DNA of 64,000 nucleotides. Source: Streptomyces sp. NBC_00414 (lineage in GTDB: Bacteria; Actinomycetota; Actinomycetes; Streptomycetales; Streptomycetaceae). Location of the stretch: assembly GCF_036038375.1 (NCBI RefSeq), contig NZ_CP107935.1:9114001-9178000 (forward strand). Reading direction: 5' to 3'. A program made the position numbers and the translations under genes. Each line of letters opens with the position of its first letter. Position 1 is the stretch's first letter. The notes under the pieces were generated by a model. It was not told the DNA's origin, ran no database searches, and saw only the letters and a program-made list of their open reading frames with translations. Shown piece by piece: positions 17,801 to 24,167 of this stretch.

Positions 17801-17891
17801 TGACGGGACCTCCGACATGGACACGCTCGTCCCCGTCCCAACATTCCAGAGATCCGAGGATGCGAAAGCGTACGGGCGGTGTCTGGCGCAT
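14859..17891 (-). CDS. SARP-family regulator with NB-ARC and TPR domains (AfsR-like), TTA-containing
   Basis: This 1010-residue regulator has an OmpR-like winged helix (residues about 8-98; RFRILGSLECW, VLVTLLLEPQRVLPVHRLVEAVW), a bacterial transcriptional activation domain to about 248, an NB-ARC ATPase with Walker A GMGGSGKT (309-316), Walker B ILLLDN (390-395) and GHLPLAL (469-475), and TPR-type repeats over the C-terminal 350 residues. It should activate cluster genes through heptameric direct repeats. ATG 17891 is preceded by GAGGAGAGGG. Codon 482 is TTA (plus-strand 16446-16448), making translation bldA-dependent and linking the cluster to development. It is monocistronic and convergent with the DEGPN-repeat gene. 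A pathway-specific role is inferred from position and the repeated operators. Confidence 0.93.
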   Translation of the reverse strand: MRQTPPVRFRILGSLECWDGDERVHVGGPVSERVLVTLLLEPQRVLPVHRLVEAVWDEDAPATAAHQVRKAVAELRQRIPGGRDLIATDGPGYRAAVTPEQLDLLQFTDALRRARDHASAGLAPEATALLREAVALWRGPVLSGNGGAVVDAASASLEERRMTAVEQLFDLRLEAGEGAELVAGIREAIGGNPLRETLRGQLMLALYRSGRQAEALEEYGNIRALLDEELGIQPGDALRELHQAILRNEPSLTVAAAPSPTAAPTVTGSRSTLPYDLRDFTGREEELHKLLGFVEGATGSGPLIIAIDGMGGSGKTSLAVRAAHRLAEQYPDAQLHLDLRGYTPGEEPLAPAAAAEALLRMLGVPGERIPDDPQGRITLWRSTMTKHRMILLLDNVVDEAQVKPLLASPTGTVVLITSRALLVDLDAAHSVSLGTMAPPDSVALIVGIIGERRAEAEAEAVADLADLAGHLPLALRIAAARLRKRPRWTVRYLVDRLRDDTHRLAELSAGERSVEVTLRLSYEGLAADYRKSFRLLGQYPGADLDVYTAAALLDLGVRDAEDVLEYLLDMHLVQQHEPGRYAFHDLVRSFALMLSRTRSTGGTGEFSEEAAGAVRRLLEFSLTASDAACDLLFPGRVRMARPTPSFQPELAPLSTPEAARDWFEREQDSLLAAITLAFRRGLDREVALLAANVVFHLDLRGRLDDFLALCRTALAAARRLDEADLLRLSLSNLAVACWKRGRFEDGIAAAVEAHQLAVELGDRRGQAKDTGVLGLLLATTGRFDEALPRLEQSIALKRELGAERAESESLSNVSGVYMERGCFEEAVSAATRSIELARKLGASEKELVGLSDLAQVQLAMGDVETAARTLAAARERAPGSLAPADRALQLVLSAEAEGRLGRRQLVLPWVEEALATKGLEDAPVREVTVWNTAGRFFHRDGDDERALGLHRQAHASAARLGHRVEEAYALDGIARALAALGDAEGAAERGAAAEEAFRAMGIPGRFRRAD

Positions 17892-18317
17892 GGCGCGTGC
17901 CCTCTCCTCGGTCCGGGGTCGGCCGCCACCCTGCTGCTCACCTGCGGGAAGGCCCTGCTGGCAGGACCGAAGACCGTTGCCAGTTCCTCGATGTTCCGCA
18001 GGGAACCGCGCTGGGCGGCCGTCGTTGTCCTGTACATCCTGACTCAAGATGTGCACCGACCGTTGCGGCTTCATATGTCTCGTGTTGGCGGCGAGGGGCG
18101 CGCTGGTGGATATCGGACAAGTTTTTGTAGGGGTTTAGGCTTTGCGCAGGTCGTTGGCGCGTGGCCGGGCCGTACGCAACAGGCGGACCGCAGCCGGGTG
18201 TTGCCGGTGGGGCGTCGCTGCCGCGAAGGGCGCCCGCCCGGGGCGCGGGAACGGGACGGCGGGAAGCATCGTTTCTGCAGCGGCCGTGTCGCAGAGCGTA
18301 GTTCCCGTCCGCCTCCC
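17892..18317. other. Intergenic region upstream of the SARP gene
   Basis: No gene is evident. The part next to 18060-18140 is relatively AT-rich (for example GGACAAGTTTTTGTAGGGG) and is the likely promoter area. Imperfect GTTCC repeats at 17983 and 17993 do not keep the 11-bp spacing of the cluster operators, so autoregulation is not clear. Confidence 0.4.
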
Positions 18318-18390
18318 GCCGGGCCGAATGGCAGGGGCGCGGCCCGGCTTTTCTGGGGCACGGGGAACCGCGCGACAGGCCCCCACTGGC
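18318..18390. repeat. Streptomyces intergenic repeat element, copy 2
   Basis: It contains AGGGGCGCGG, then GGGGCACGGGGAACCGCGCG and GCCCCCAC, matching the module at 8634-8766 with several substitutions. No coding sequence is visible in this stretch. Confidence 0.4.
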
Positions 18391-18440
18391 CCGCGGGCGA
18401 AGTCCCCGGCCCGTCCGGCGTTCGAGAACGAGGGCGCGAA

Positions 18441-18492
18441 CGCACACGGCCGGTGGCCGACAGCGGGAACTGTCGGCCACCGGCCGTGTGCG
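18441..18492 (-). terminator. Hairpin terminator of operon C
   Basis: A perfect 23-bp stem (18441-18463 with 18470-18492) and a 6-base loop lie 10 bp after the stop codon of the tautomerase-like gene, marking the end of the PsuG operon. Confidence 0.85.
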
Positions 18493-18502
18493 TCGGTTGT
18501 TG

Positions 18503-18754
18503 TCAAGGGCGCCTCGACAGCGCGGGTTCGGCGTCCGGCGGCACCGGCGCGGGGTCCGCCGGCTCCTCGGCCGGGGTGTCGGCCAGGACACCGCCGCGGC
18601 CCCAGTGATCCTGCTCGACATCCCGCACCAGCACGGTCACGACGTCTCTGGGGCATCCCGCGATCCGGGCCACGGTCGTGGTCAACTCGTCCACGAGATC
18701 GGCTCGTTTCTGTCGGTCGTTGCCCTTCCACCAGTCCACGGTCACCACAGGCAT
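18503..18754 (-). CDS. 4-oxalocrotonate tautomerase-like protein
   Basis: This 83-residue protein begins MPVVTVDWWKGNDRQKRADLVDELT, so removal of Met exposes the Pro that serves as catalytic base in the tautomerase superfamily. The fold core ends near residue 57 and a Pro/Ala-rich tail follows. Members shift keto-enol or double-bond positions. It is the last gene of operon C, 10 bp after the cupin gene. In this context it may tautomerise the ring or a ring-opened intermediate. Tail length and position are unusual, but Pro2 and the following beta strand are clear. Confidence 0.82.
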   Translation of the reverse strand: MPVVTVDWWKGNDRQKRADLVDELTTTVARIAGCPRDVVTVLVRDVEQDHWGRGGVLADTPAEEPADPAPVPPDAEPALSRRP

Positions 18755-18764
18755 GGTTCTCTCC

Positions 18765-19232
18765 TCAGTTGTCGGGGGATTCGCTCGCCGGGAACTGGTC
18801 GAATCTGCGGGCCAGTTCCGCCATCATCTCGGGGGTCGGTTCGGGCGAGGAGTTCAGCAGTTCGCCCAGTTCGCGGAAGTACTTCTCCCGGCCGCCGTCC
18901 GGGGTGAACATCACCAGCAGGGTGGCGGGGTCGGTGCCGGGGTTGCCGAACGCGTGGGTGGTCCCGGGCGGCACCATCATGAACGTGCCGGGACCCGCGA
19001 TGCGCCGCTCCCCGCCCAGCGTGAGCAGGACCTCGCCGCTCGCCACGTAGAACATCTCGGTCAGCTCGTTGTGGAAGTGCAGGGGAGCGCCCGGCGCCCG
19101 GGGCGGAAGCCGGTGTTCGGTGAGGCCGAAGCGGCCTGCCGTGTCGTCCCCGGTGACGAGGAAGGAGACCGGGGTGCCGCCGACGACGGTGGTGGGACCG
19201 GTGCCGGGATCGATCACCCGTGGCAGCGTCAC
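18765..19232 (-). CDS. Single-domain cupin, paralogue of 10024-10491
   Basis: This 155-residue cupin has LHFHNELTEMFYVASGEVLL and GTFMMVPPGTTHAFGNPG as its two cupin motifs, so the metal ligands are present. Its tail REKYFRELGELLNSS...FDQFPA matches that of the cupin in operon B. The GTG start at 19232 overlaps the MFS stop codon as GTGA. A paralogue in each of two operons on either side of the SARP gene supports treating both as one pathway. Confidence 0.83.
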   Translation of the reverse strand: MTLPRVIDPGTGPTTVVGGTPVSFLVTGDDTAGRFGLTEHRLPPRAPGAPLHFHNELTEMFYVASGEVLLTLGGERRIAGPGTFMMVPPGTTHAFGNPGTDPATLLVMFTPDGGREKYFRELGELLNSSPEPTPEMMAELARRFDQFPASESPDN

Positions 19233-20713
19233 CGCCCGCCCCCGGCATCCGTCCGGGCATCGGCCGTCCGGGGCGACAGCGTCCGCAGTGCCACTGCGGC
19301 GGCCACCAGGGCGAGGACGGCGGTCAGCGCGTAGGCCCGGCCGAACGCCCCGCCGGCCGGCGCGTCACCGAGTACGAGGACCAGTACGGCCAGCCCCATC
19401 GCGCCGCCCGTGTACTGAGTCGTCGTCAGCACCGCGGACGCCGTGCCCTGCTCGCTGTCCGGCACGTCCTTGGTGCCCGCGATGTACATCCCCGCGAAGG
19501 CCATGCCCTGCCCGAGCCCGCTGACGAGCAGGCCCGGCAGTACGGCGGTCCAGTAGTCCGAGCCGCCCGTACCGAGACCGAGCAGGGCCAGCCCCACCGC
19601 GCCGAGCGCGAATCCGGAGGCGAGGGTGGGGCGGATTCCCCAGGACCCGGCGAGCTGCCCGGTGACGAGGTTGCCCGCCACCACGCTCAACGCCAGCGGC
19701 AGGAAGGCGATACCGGCGCCGAGCGGACCGTAGCCCCACACGTCCTGGAGGAAGAGTGTGATCAGGAAGAACTCGGCGCCGACGCTCGCCATGTAGAGCG
19801 CCGACATCGCGCTCGCACCGGCCAGCGAGCGCACCCGCAGCAGGGCCGGCGGGATGAGCGGGGTCGCGGCCGGACGCCGGTCGTACGCCGACCAGGCCGT
19901 GCCCAGTGCGCCGGCCGCCGCCAGGCAGCCTAGGCAGGACGCGGAGGCCCAGCCGTCGACGGCGGCCTGGGTGAGCGCCGCCACCAGGAAGAGCACGGCG
20001 CCGGTGAACAGGGCGGCGCCGGGAATGTTCAGGTGTCTGACCGAGGCCTTGGTGCGCGCGCCCGCCGGGAGCACCCGCAGTGCGAGGGCGACCGTGACCA
20101 GGATGAGCGGCACGTTCACGAAGAACACCCACCGCCAGGAGAGCACCGCGGTCAGCACACCGCCGACGAGCACACCGGCCGCGAGCCCCACCGCGCCGAT
20201 CGCGCCCCAGATCGCGAGCGCCCGGGAACGGACGGGACCGGCCGGGAACGCGGCACCGATCAGGGCCAGCATGGCCGGGGTCAGTGCGGCGGCGCCGATG
20301 CCCTGGGCGGCCCGGGAGGCGACCAGCAGCCACTGGTCACCGGCCAGTCCGGCCGCGAGCGAGCCGGCGCCGAACAGTGCCAGCGCGCCGAGGAAGAGCC
20401 TGCGCGGACCGGTCAGGTCGGCGGCCCGGCCTCCCACGACGAGGAAACTTGCGAAGAAGACGGCGTAGGCGGACACGACCCACTGGAGTCGCTCCGGGGC
20501 CAGGCCCAGCCCTGATCCGATGCTGGGCAGCGCCACGTAGATGATCGAGTAGTCGAGTGCCACCAGGAACTGGGCGATGGACAGGGCCAGCAGCGCGGCC
20601 ACCATGCGGCCGCTGAACCGGGTGGTCGTGGGGGCGGCGGTCTCGGGGGAGGTCTTGGGAGAGGTCTCAGGGGAGGCGGGCGGGGAGGCTTGGGGGGTCT
20701 GCGCGGTGGTCAT
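19229..20713 (-). CDS. MFS drug exporter, DHA2 (14-TMS) type
   Basis: This 494-residue major facilitator protein has a Ser/Pro/Thr-rich N-terminal tail, then about 14 transmembrane segments starting at MVAALLALSIAQFLVALDYSIIYVALPSI. The motifs LDYSIIYVALP (family motif D1), GRAADLTGPRRLF (motif A) and GAIGAVGLAAGVLVGGVL (motif C, antiporter signature) identify a proton-driven exporter. ATG 20713 overlaps the HAD stop as ATGA. It lies between the C-glycoside-forming genes and the cupin gene, so export of and self-resistance to the product is the likely role. Confidence 0.92.
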   Translation of the reverse strand: MTTAQTPQASPPASPETSPKTSPETAAPTTTRFSGRMVAALLALSIAQFLVALDYSIIYVALPSIGSGLGLAPERLQWVVSAYAVFFASFLVVGGRAADLTGPRRLFLGALALFGAGSLAAGLAGDQWLLVASRAAQGIGAAALTPAMLALIGAAFPAGPVRSRALAIWGAIGAVGLAAGVLVGGVLTAVLSWRWVFFVNVPLILVTVALALRVLPAGARTKASVRHLNIPGAALFTGAVLFLVAALTQAAVDGWASASCLGCLAAAGALGTAWSAYDRRPAATPLIPPALLRVRSLAGASAMSALYMASVGAEFFLITLFLQDVWGYGPLGAGIAFLPLALSVVAGNLVTGQLAGSWGIRPTLASGFALGAVGLALLGLGTGGSDYWTAVLPGLLVSGLGQGMAFAGMYIAGTKDVPDSEQGTASAVLTTTQYTGGAMGLAVLVLVLGDAPAGGAFGRAYALTAVLALVAAAVALRTLSPRTADARTDAGGGR

Positions 20714-21462
20714 GACAGGGCTCCGGTCGGTTCCGGGCTGGTCCCGGTGAGGGCTCGGGTGGTGATTCGGGGCGTGACTCGGGTGTTGACCCGGGTGGTG
20801 CGCGGGGCGCCGTGCAGGAGGATGTCGATCACCGCGGGGAAGTCGGCGACTACATGGCCGGCGCCGGCGGCGGCGAGCGCCTCGGCGGAGTCGACGCCGT
20901 AGGACACGGCCACGGTCCGCAGACCGGCGGCACGCGCCATCGCCATGTCGGTGACGGTGTCGCCCACGTACCAGGACCGCGACGCCTGCGCGCCGAGGTC
21001 GGCCAGGGCCCGCAGCGCCATGTCGGGGTGGGGCTTGCCGCGTTCGACCATGTTGTGGCAGACGACGGTGTCGAACCTGTTGAGGATGCCGGTGGCGTCC
21101 AGGAGCGCGTGGGCACTGGCGTAGATCTTGGAGGTGGCGATCCCGAGCGGACGCCCCGCCGACCGAAGCCGGTCCAGTCCTTCGGTCACGCCCGGCAGCA
21201 GGAGCGCGGGTCCCCGGCTGAGGACGTCCGTGGTGAAGCGGCGGCGGTAGCGGGCGGCGGCCTCGGCGGTCACGGTGTCGTGTACGCACGTGCCCAACAG
21301 CCCCGCGAGAGACGCCTCCAGAGGCTTGCCGACCGTCGCGAGCACCTCCGCGTGGCCGGGACGGGCGCCGAGGTCGCGCACCACGGAGCCGATCAACTCG
21401 GCGATGGCGTTCGGGGTGTCGGCGAGGGTGCCGTCGATGTCGAAGACGAACGCGGAGGTCAT
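20710..21462 (-). CDS. HAD-family phosphatase (IndB/AlnB-like)
   Basis: This 250-residue haloacid dehalogenase-type phosphatase has motif I FDIDGTL with Asp8 and Asp10, motif II GIATSK, a lysine in ERGKPHPDM, and motif III GDTVTDM. The cap region follows motif I, as in phosphoglycolate-phosphatase-like proteins. It overlaps the PsuG gene as ATGA. A PsuG-HAD pair also occurs in the indigoidine, alnumycin and minimycin pathways, where the phosphatase removes the 5'-phosphate of a C-ribosylated intermediate; the same role is inferred here. The C-terminal 40 residues are a Thr/Arg-rich extension. Confidence 0.9.
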   Translation of the reverse strand: MTSAFVFDIDGTLADTPNAIAELIGSVVRDLGARPGHAEVLATVGKPLEASLAGLLGTCVHDTVTAEAAARYRRRFTTDVLSRGPALLLPGVTEGLDRLRSAGRPLGIATSKIYASAHALLDATGILNRFDTVVCHNMVERGKPHPDMALRALADLGAQASRSWYVGDTVTDMAMARAAGLRTVAVSYGVDSAEALAAAGAGHVVADFPAVIDILLHGAPRTTRVNTRVTPRITTRALTGTSPEPTGALS

Positions 21463-22397
21463 GCCGCGGCCCGCCCGTCCGGTTCGGCGGTGGCCGCGTA
21501 GGCGACGGCGAGGTGTCCGGCGAGCCGGGCGGTGCTGATGAGCACCTCGCGGTTGGCGGCGGCCGAACGGCCCTCCGTGGCCCGCGAGACGGCCTTCATC
21601 AGGTACGGGGTCGCGGCGGGACCGCGTACCCCGTCGTCCTCGGCGGCGCGCAGCGCTCCCTGGATCACACCCTCCATGAGGTCGCTGTCCAGGGCGTGTT
21701 CCTCGTCGATGGGCGCGGTGATCAGGGCACCGCCCGGCAGACCGGCCGCCCAGTGCATCCGCACGGCACGCGCGATGTCGCCCGGGTCGTCGATCCGCTG
21801 GGGTACGCGCAGGCCGCTGGAACGGCAGTAGAAGGCGGGGAAGTGGTCGAAGCGGTAGCCGATCACCGGCACACCGAGCGTCTCCAGGTACTCCAGTGTC
21901 AGCCCCAGGTCCAGGATGCTCTTGGCGCCGGCACAGACGACGGCCACCTTGCTCCGCGTGAACTGCACGAGGTCGGCGGAGATGTCGAAGCTCTCGCCCG
22001 CACCGCGGTGGACACCACCGATGCCCGCCGTGGAGAAGAACGGGATGCCCGCGAGATCCGCGGCGACGAGCGACGAGGCCACGGTGGTGGCACCCAGGCC
22101 GCCACCGGCCAGTACGACCCCGACATCCCGGCTGGACACCTTGGGCACATCGGGCCCGACCGCGAAGCGCTCCATGTCGTCGGGCGACATCCCCACGGTG
22201 AACCGGCCGCCGTCCAGCCCGACGGTCGCCGGTACGGCGCCCGACTCCCGGACCGCCTTCTCGATGGCGAGCGCGGTCTCCACGTTGCCCGGATAGGGCA
22301 GCCCGTGCGCGATCACCGTCGACTCCAGGGCGACAACGGGCCGGTTCTCGGCCAGCGCGTCACCAACTTCCTCACCTGTACGCAGCAATGGGTGCAC
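21459..22397 (-). CDS. Pseudouridine-5'-phosphate glycosidase family enzyme, candidate C-ribosyl synthase
   Basis: This 312-residue PsuG-family protein has ALESTVIAHGLPYPGN (Glu25 at the proton-transfer position), PKVSSRDVG (Lys86, the lysine that forms the imine with ribose 5-phosphate), FSTAGIGGVHRGA, DISADLVQFTRSKV, and GAKSILDL with Lys159. These match the active-site residues known for the family. PsuG reversibly joins uracil and ribose 5-phosphate, and homologues make C-ribosides in secondary metabolism. The GTG start at 22397 has CAGGAG upstream; an ATG farther upstream in frame lacks a site and lies in repeat-rich leader DNA. It is the first gene of operon C, with a SARP-like site 90-120 bp upstream. 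Confidence 0.93.
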   Translation of the reverse strand: MHPLLRTGEEVGDALAENRPVVALESTVIAHGLPYPGNVETALAIEKAVRESGAVPATVGLDGGRFTVGMSPDDMERFAVGPDVPKVSSRDVGVVLAGGGLGATTVASSLVAADLAGIPFFSTAGIGGVHRGAGESFDISADLVQFTRSKVAVVCAGAKSILDLGLTLEYLETLGVPVIGYRFDHFPAFYCRSSGLRVPQRIDDPGDIARAVRMHWAAGLPGGALITAPIDEEHALDSDLMEGVIQGALRAAEDDGVRGPAATPYLMKAVSRATEGRSAAANREVLISTARLAGHLAVAYAATAEPDGRAAA

Positions 22398-22486
22398 GAG
22401 GGGTCTCCTGAACAGTCGCTGGGAACGAGGGCGGTTGAGCGGACCCGGGCGGCACCGGAGCGCACCGCCGTCCGAGTCACCCGGAC

Positions 22487-22517
22487 TGTCCCGAACCCCG
22501 TTCCCGTTCCGTTCCCA
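22487..22517 (-). promoter_or_regulatory. Triple heptamer repeat, candidate SARP operator for the PsuG operon
   Basis: In the minus-strand direction the heptamers are TGGGAAC, CGGGAAC and CGGGACA. The first two are 4 bp apart and the third is 6 bp further (plus-strand 22511-22517, 22500-22506, 22487-22493). It lies 90-120 bp before the PsuG start. Confidence 0.55.
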
Positions 22518-22628
22518 CCCGAGATCGACCCGCCTCCTCCGACCCCTTGCGGCCCCTTGCGGCCCCTTGCGGCCCCTTCCGGGCTCAAGACGCCCCGCGT
22601 TGTCGGTCCCGGGCGCTTGAATGGCGGC

Positions 22629-24167
22629 ATGAACCTCCACGACGTCGCCCTGCGGCTGCCGGGCACCGCCGAACTCCTCGACCGCTGCGGCTCATTGGCG
22701 GTGCTGCACGCGCTCCTCGAACCGGATCCCGCCCGTCGGGGCTGTACGTGCACCGTTTCGGAGAACGGATCGCAGACGGCGCGACTACGGCACCCGGACG
22801 GCAGATGGCTGCGCGTCGGCTTCTGCGAGGCAGGGGCGATGCTGCACTGGCACCAGGAGCCGGGCCAGGGGCGGCCCGGAGTGCTGGACGACGTACCCAA
22901 GACGCTGTGGCGGATCCTGGAGGACGCCTCGTGCGCCTGCTTCGACGATCCGCGGCTGATGGCCGCCGCCATCTGGCGGGAGGCGGGCGACGACAACTGG
23001 CGGGCGACCGACGACTCGGCCCCGGGGGCCGCCCCGTCCCTGCTCCGCTGTCTGACCGACCGTTCCCCGGAGCGGGCCCGCCGGTTCGCCTTCAAGCACT
23101 ACGGCACGCGCGCGGGCCGGGAGGCGGTCCGCCGCCTGACGGACCTCGGGCCGGTGACCGACACACGGGCCACGTCGACGGGCACGCGAGTCGCAGCGGC
23201 CGACCCCCGGGCTGCGTCGGCCGGCACGCGGGTCCCCGGGTTCGATCCCGCGGGCCACCCCGTCGCAGGACCCTTGCGTTCGCCGGTCGGGCCCCGGCGC
23301 AGCCGCGAGTTGTTCCGCCGCCGTGACGCCTCCGGGCTGATGACCACCGCGGCCTTCCGGCACCGGGCCGACCACGACCAGCAGCACTGCACCGACCTTG
23401 CCGCCGAGGTCGACAGCGACATGGTGGCGATCGGTGGCGGCGCCACCGCCGTCAACTCACCGCACGGCGCGCTGCTCACCGCCTCCTACCCGGCGGACGA
23501 CGGCTCGGCCTGGCTGGCGTCGTCCAAGGACCACAACATCCCCCAGCCGCACCGGCTGACGGCCTTCGCCATCGGAATGAAGATCGACGGAGTCAGCCGT
23601 GAACGGCTGGCCGGGGAACTGCTGACCGTCGTCCGCACCCGAAGCGCGCACGCGGCGCACCCTTTCGCGTCCGCGCGGGTCCCGGCGGGCCACACGCTGA
23701 TCGGCGGGGGCTTTCGCGTCAACTGGCGTGACACCAGGGGCGGCAGGGCCGAGGGCAACCTGGCCACCGCCTCCTTCCCCCGGGCGGGCGGTGCCTGGAC
23801 CGTGCGCTCCAAGGACCACGAGGTCTCCAGCCCCTGCACCGTCGACGCCTTCGCGGTGTGCCTGAAGTCCTCTTTCACGGTGGACGGCGCCGAGTACACC
23901 GTCGAGGCCTGGACGGACTTCGCCGACAGCGACAGCGGCCCGGTGCCGCATCCGTCCGCGGCCCTGTCGCTGCCCGCGAGCGGACACGTTCTGACGGGCA
24001 TCGGTGCCGAGGCACTCCCCACCGAACCGGGCTCCCTGCTGTGGCAGTTGGAACCGACCGTGGACGGCACGAACCCCGGGGTCAGGTCGGGCTCGAAGGA
24101 CCATGGGGTGTCGTCGCCCGACACGATGTGCGCGTGGGCGCTGGGTATCCGCCTGATACGGAGCTGA
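22629..24167 (+). CDS. Unrecognised protein with three SKDH repeats
   Basis: This 512-residue protein starts at ATG 22629; the ribosome site is weak. Residues 1-175 form a globular region with CTCTVSENGSQTARL and a pattern of Cys and Trp. A Thr/Arg/Pro-rich linker follows. The C-terminal 280 residues hold three repeats of about 85 residues, each with a Gly-rich strand (AIGGGATAVN, LIGGGFRVN, LTGIGAEAL), a LLTASYP/LATASFP strand, and a WxxxSKDH turn followed by a hydrophobic AFAIGMKI-type strand. I do not recognise a named family; the periodicity suggests a beta-propeller or trefoil-like binding module. The last 86 bp overlap the convergent HTTM gene. Divergent from PsuG, but its membership in the cluster is uncertain. 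Confidence 0.78.
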   Translation: MNLHDVALRLPGTAELLDRCGSLAVLHALLEPDPARRGCTCTVSENGSQTARLRHPDGRWLRVGFCEAGAMLHWHQEPGQGRPGVLDDVPKTLWRILEDASCACFDDPRLMAAAIWREAGDDNWRATDDSAPGAAPSLLRCLTDRSPERARRFAFKHYGTRAGREAVRRLTDLGPVTDTRATSTGTRVAAADPRAASAGTRVPGFDPAGHPVAGPLRSPVGPRRSRELFRRRDASGLMTTAAFRHRADHDQQHCTDLAAEVDSDMVAIGGGATAVNSPHGALLTASYPADDGSAWLASSKDHNIPQPHRLTAFAIGMKIDGVSRERLAGELLTVVRTRSAHAAHPFASARVPAGHTLIGGGFRVNWRDTRGGRAEGNLATASFPRAGGAWTVRSKDHEVSSPCTVDAFAVCLKSSFTVDGAEYTVEAWTDFADSDSGPVPHPSAALSLPASGHVLTGIGAEALPTEPGSLLWQLEPTVDGTNPGVRSGSKDHGVSSPDTMCAWALGIRLIRS

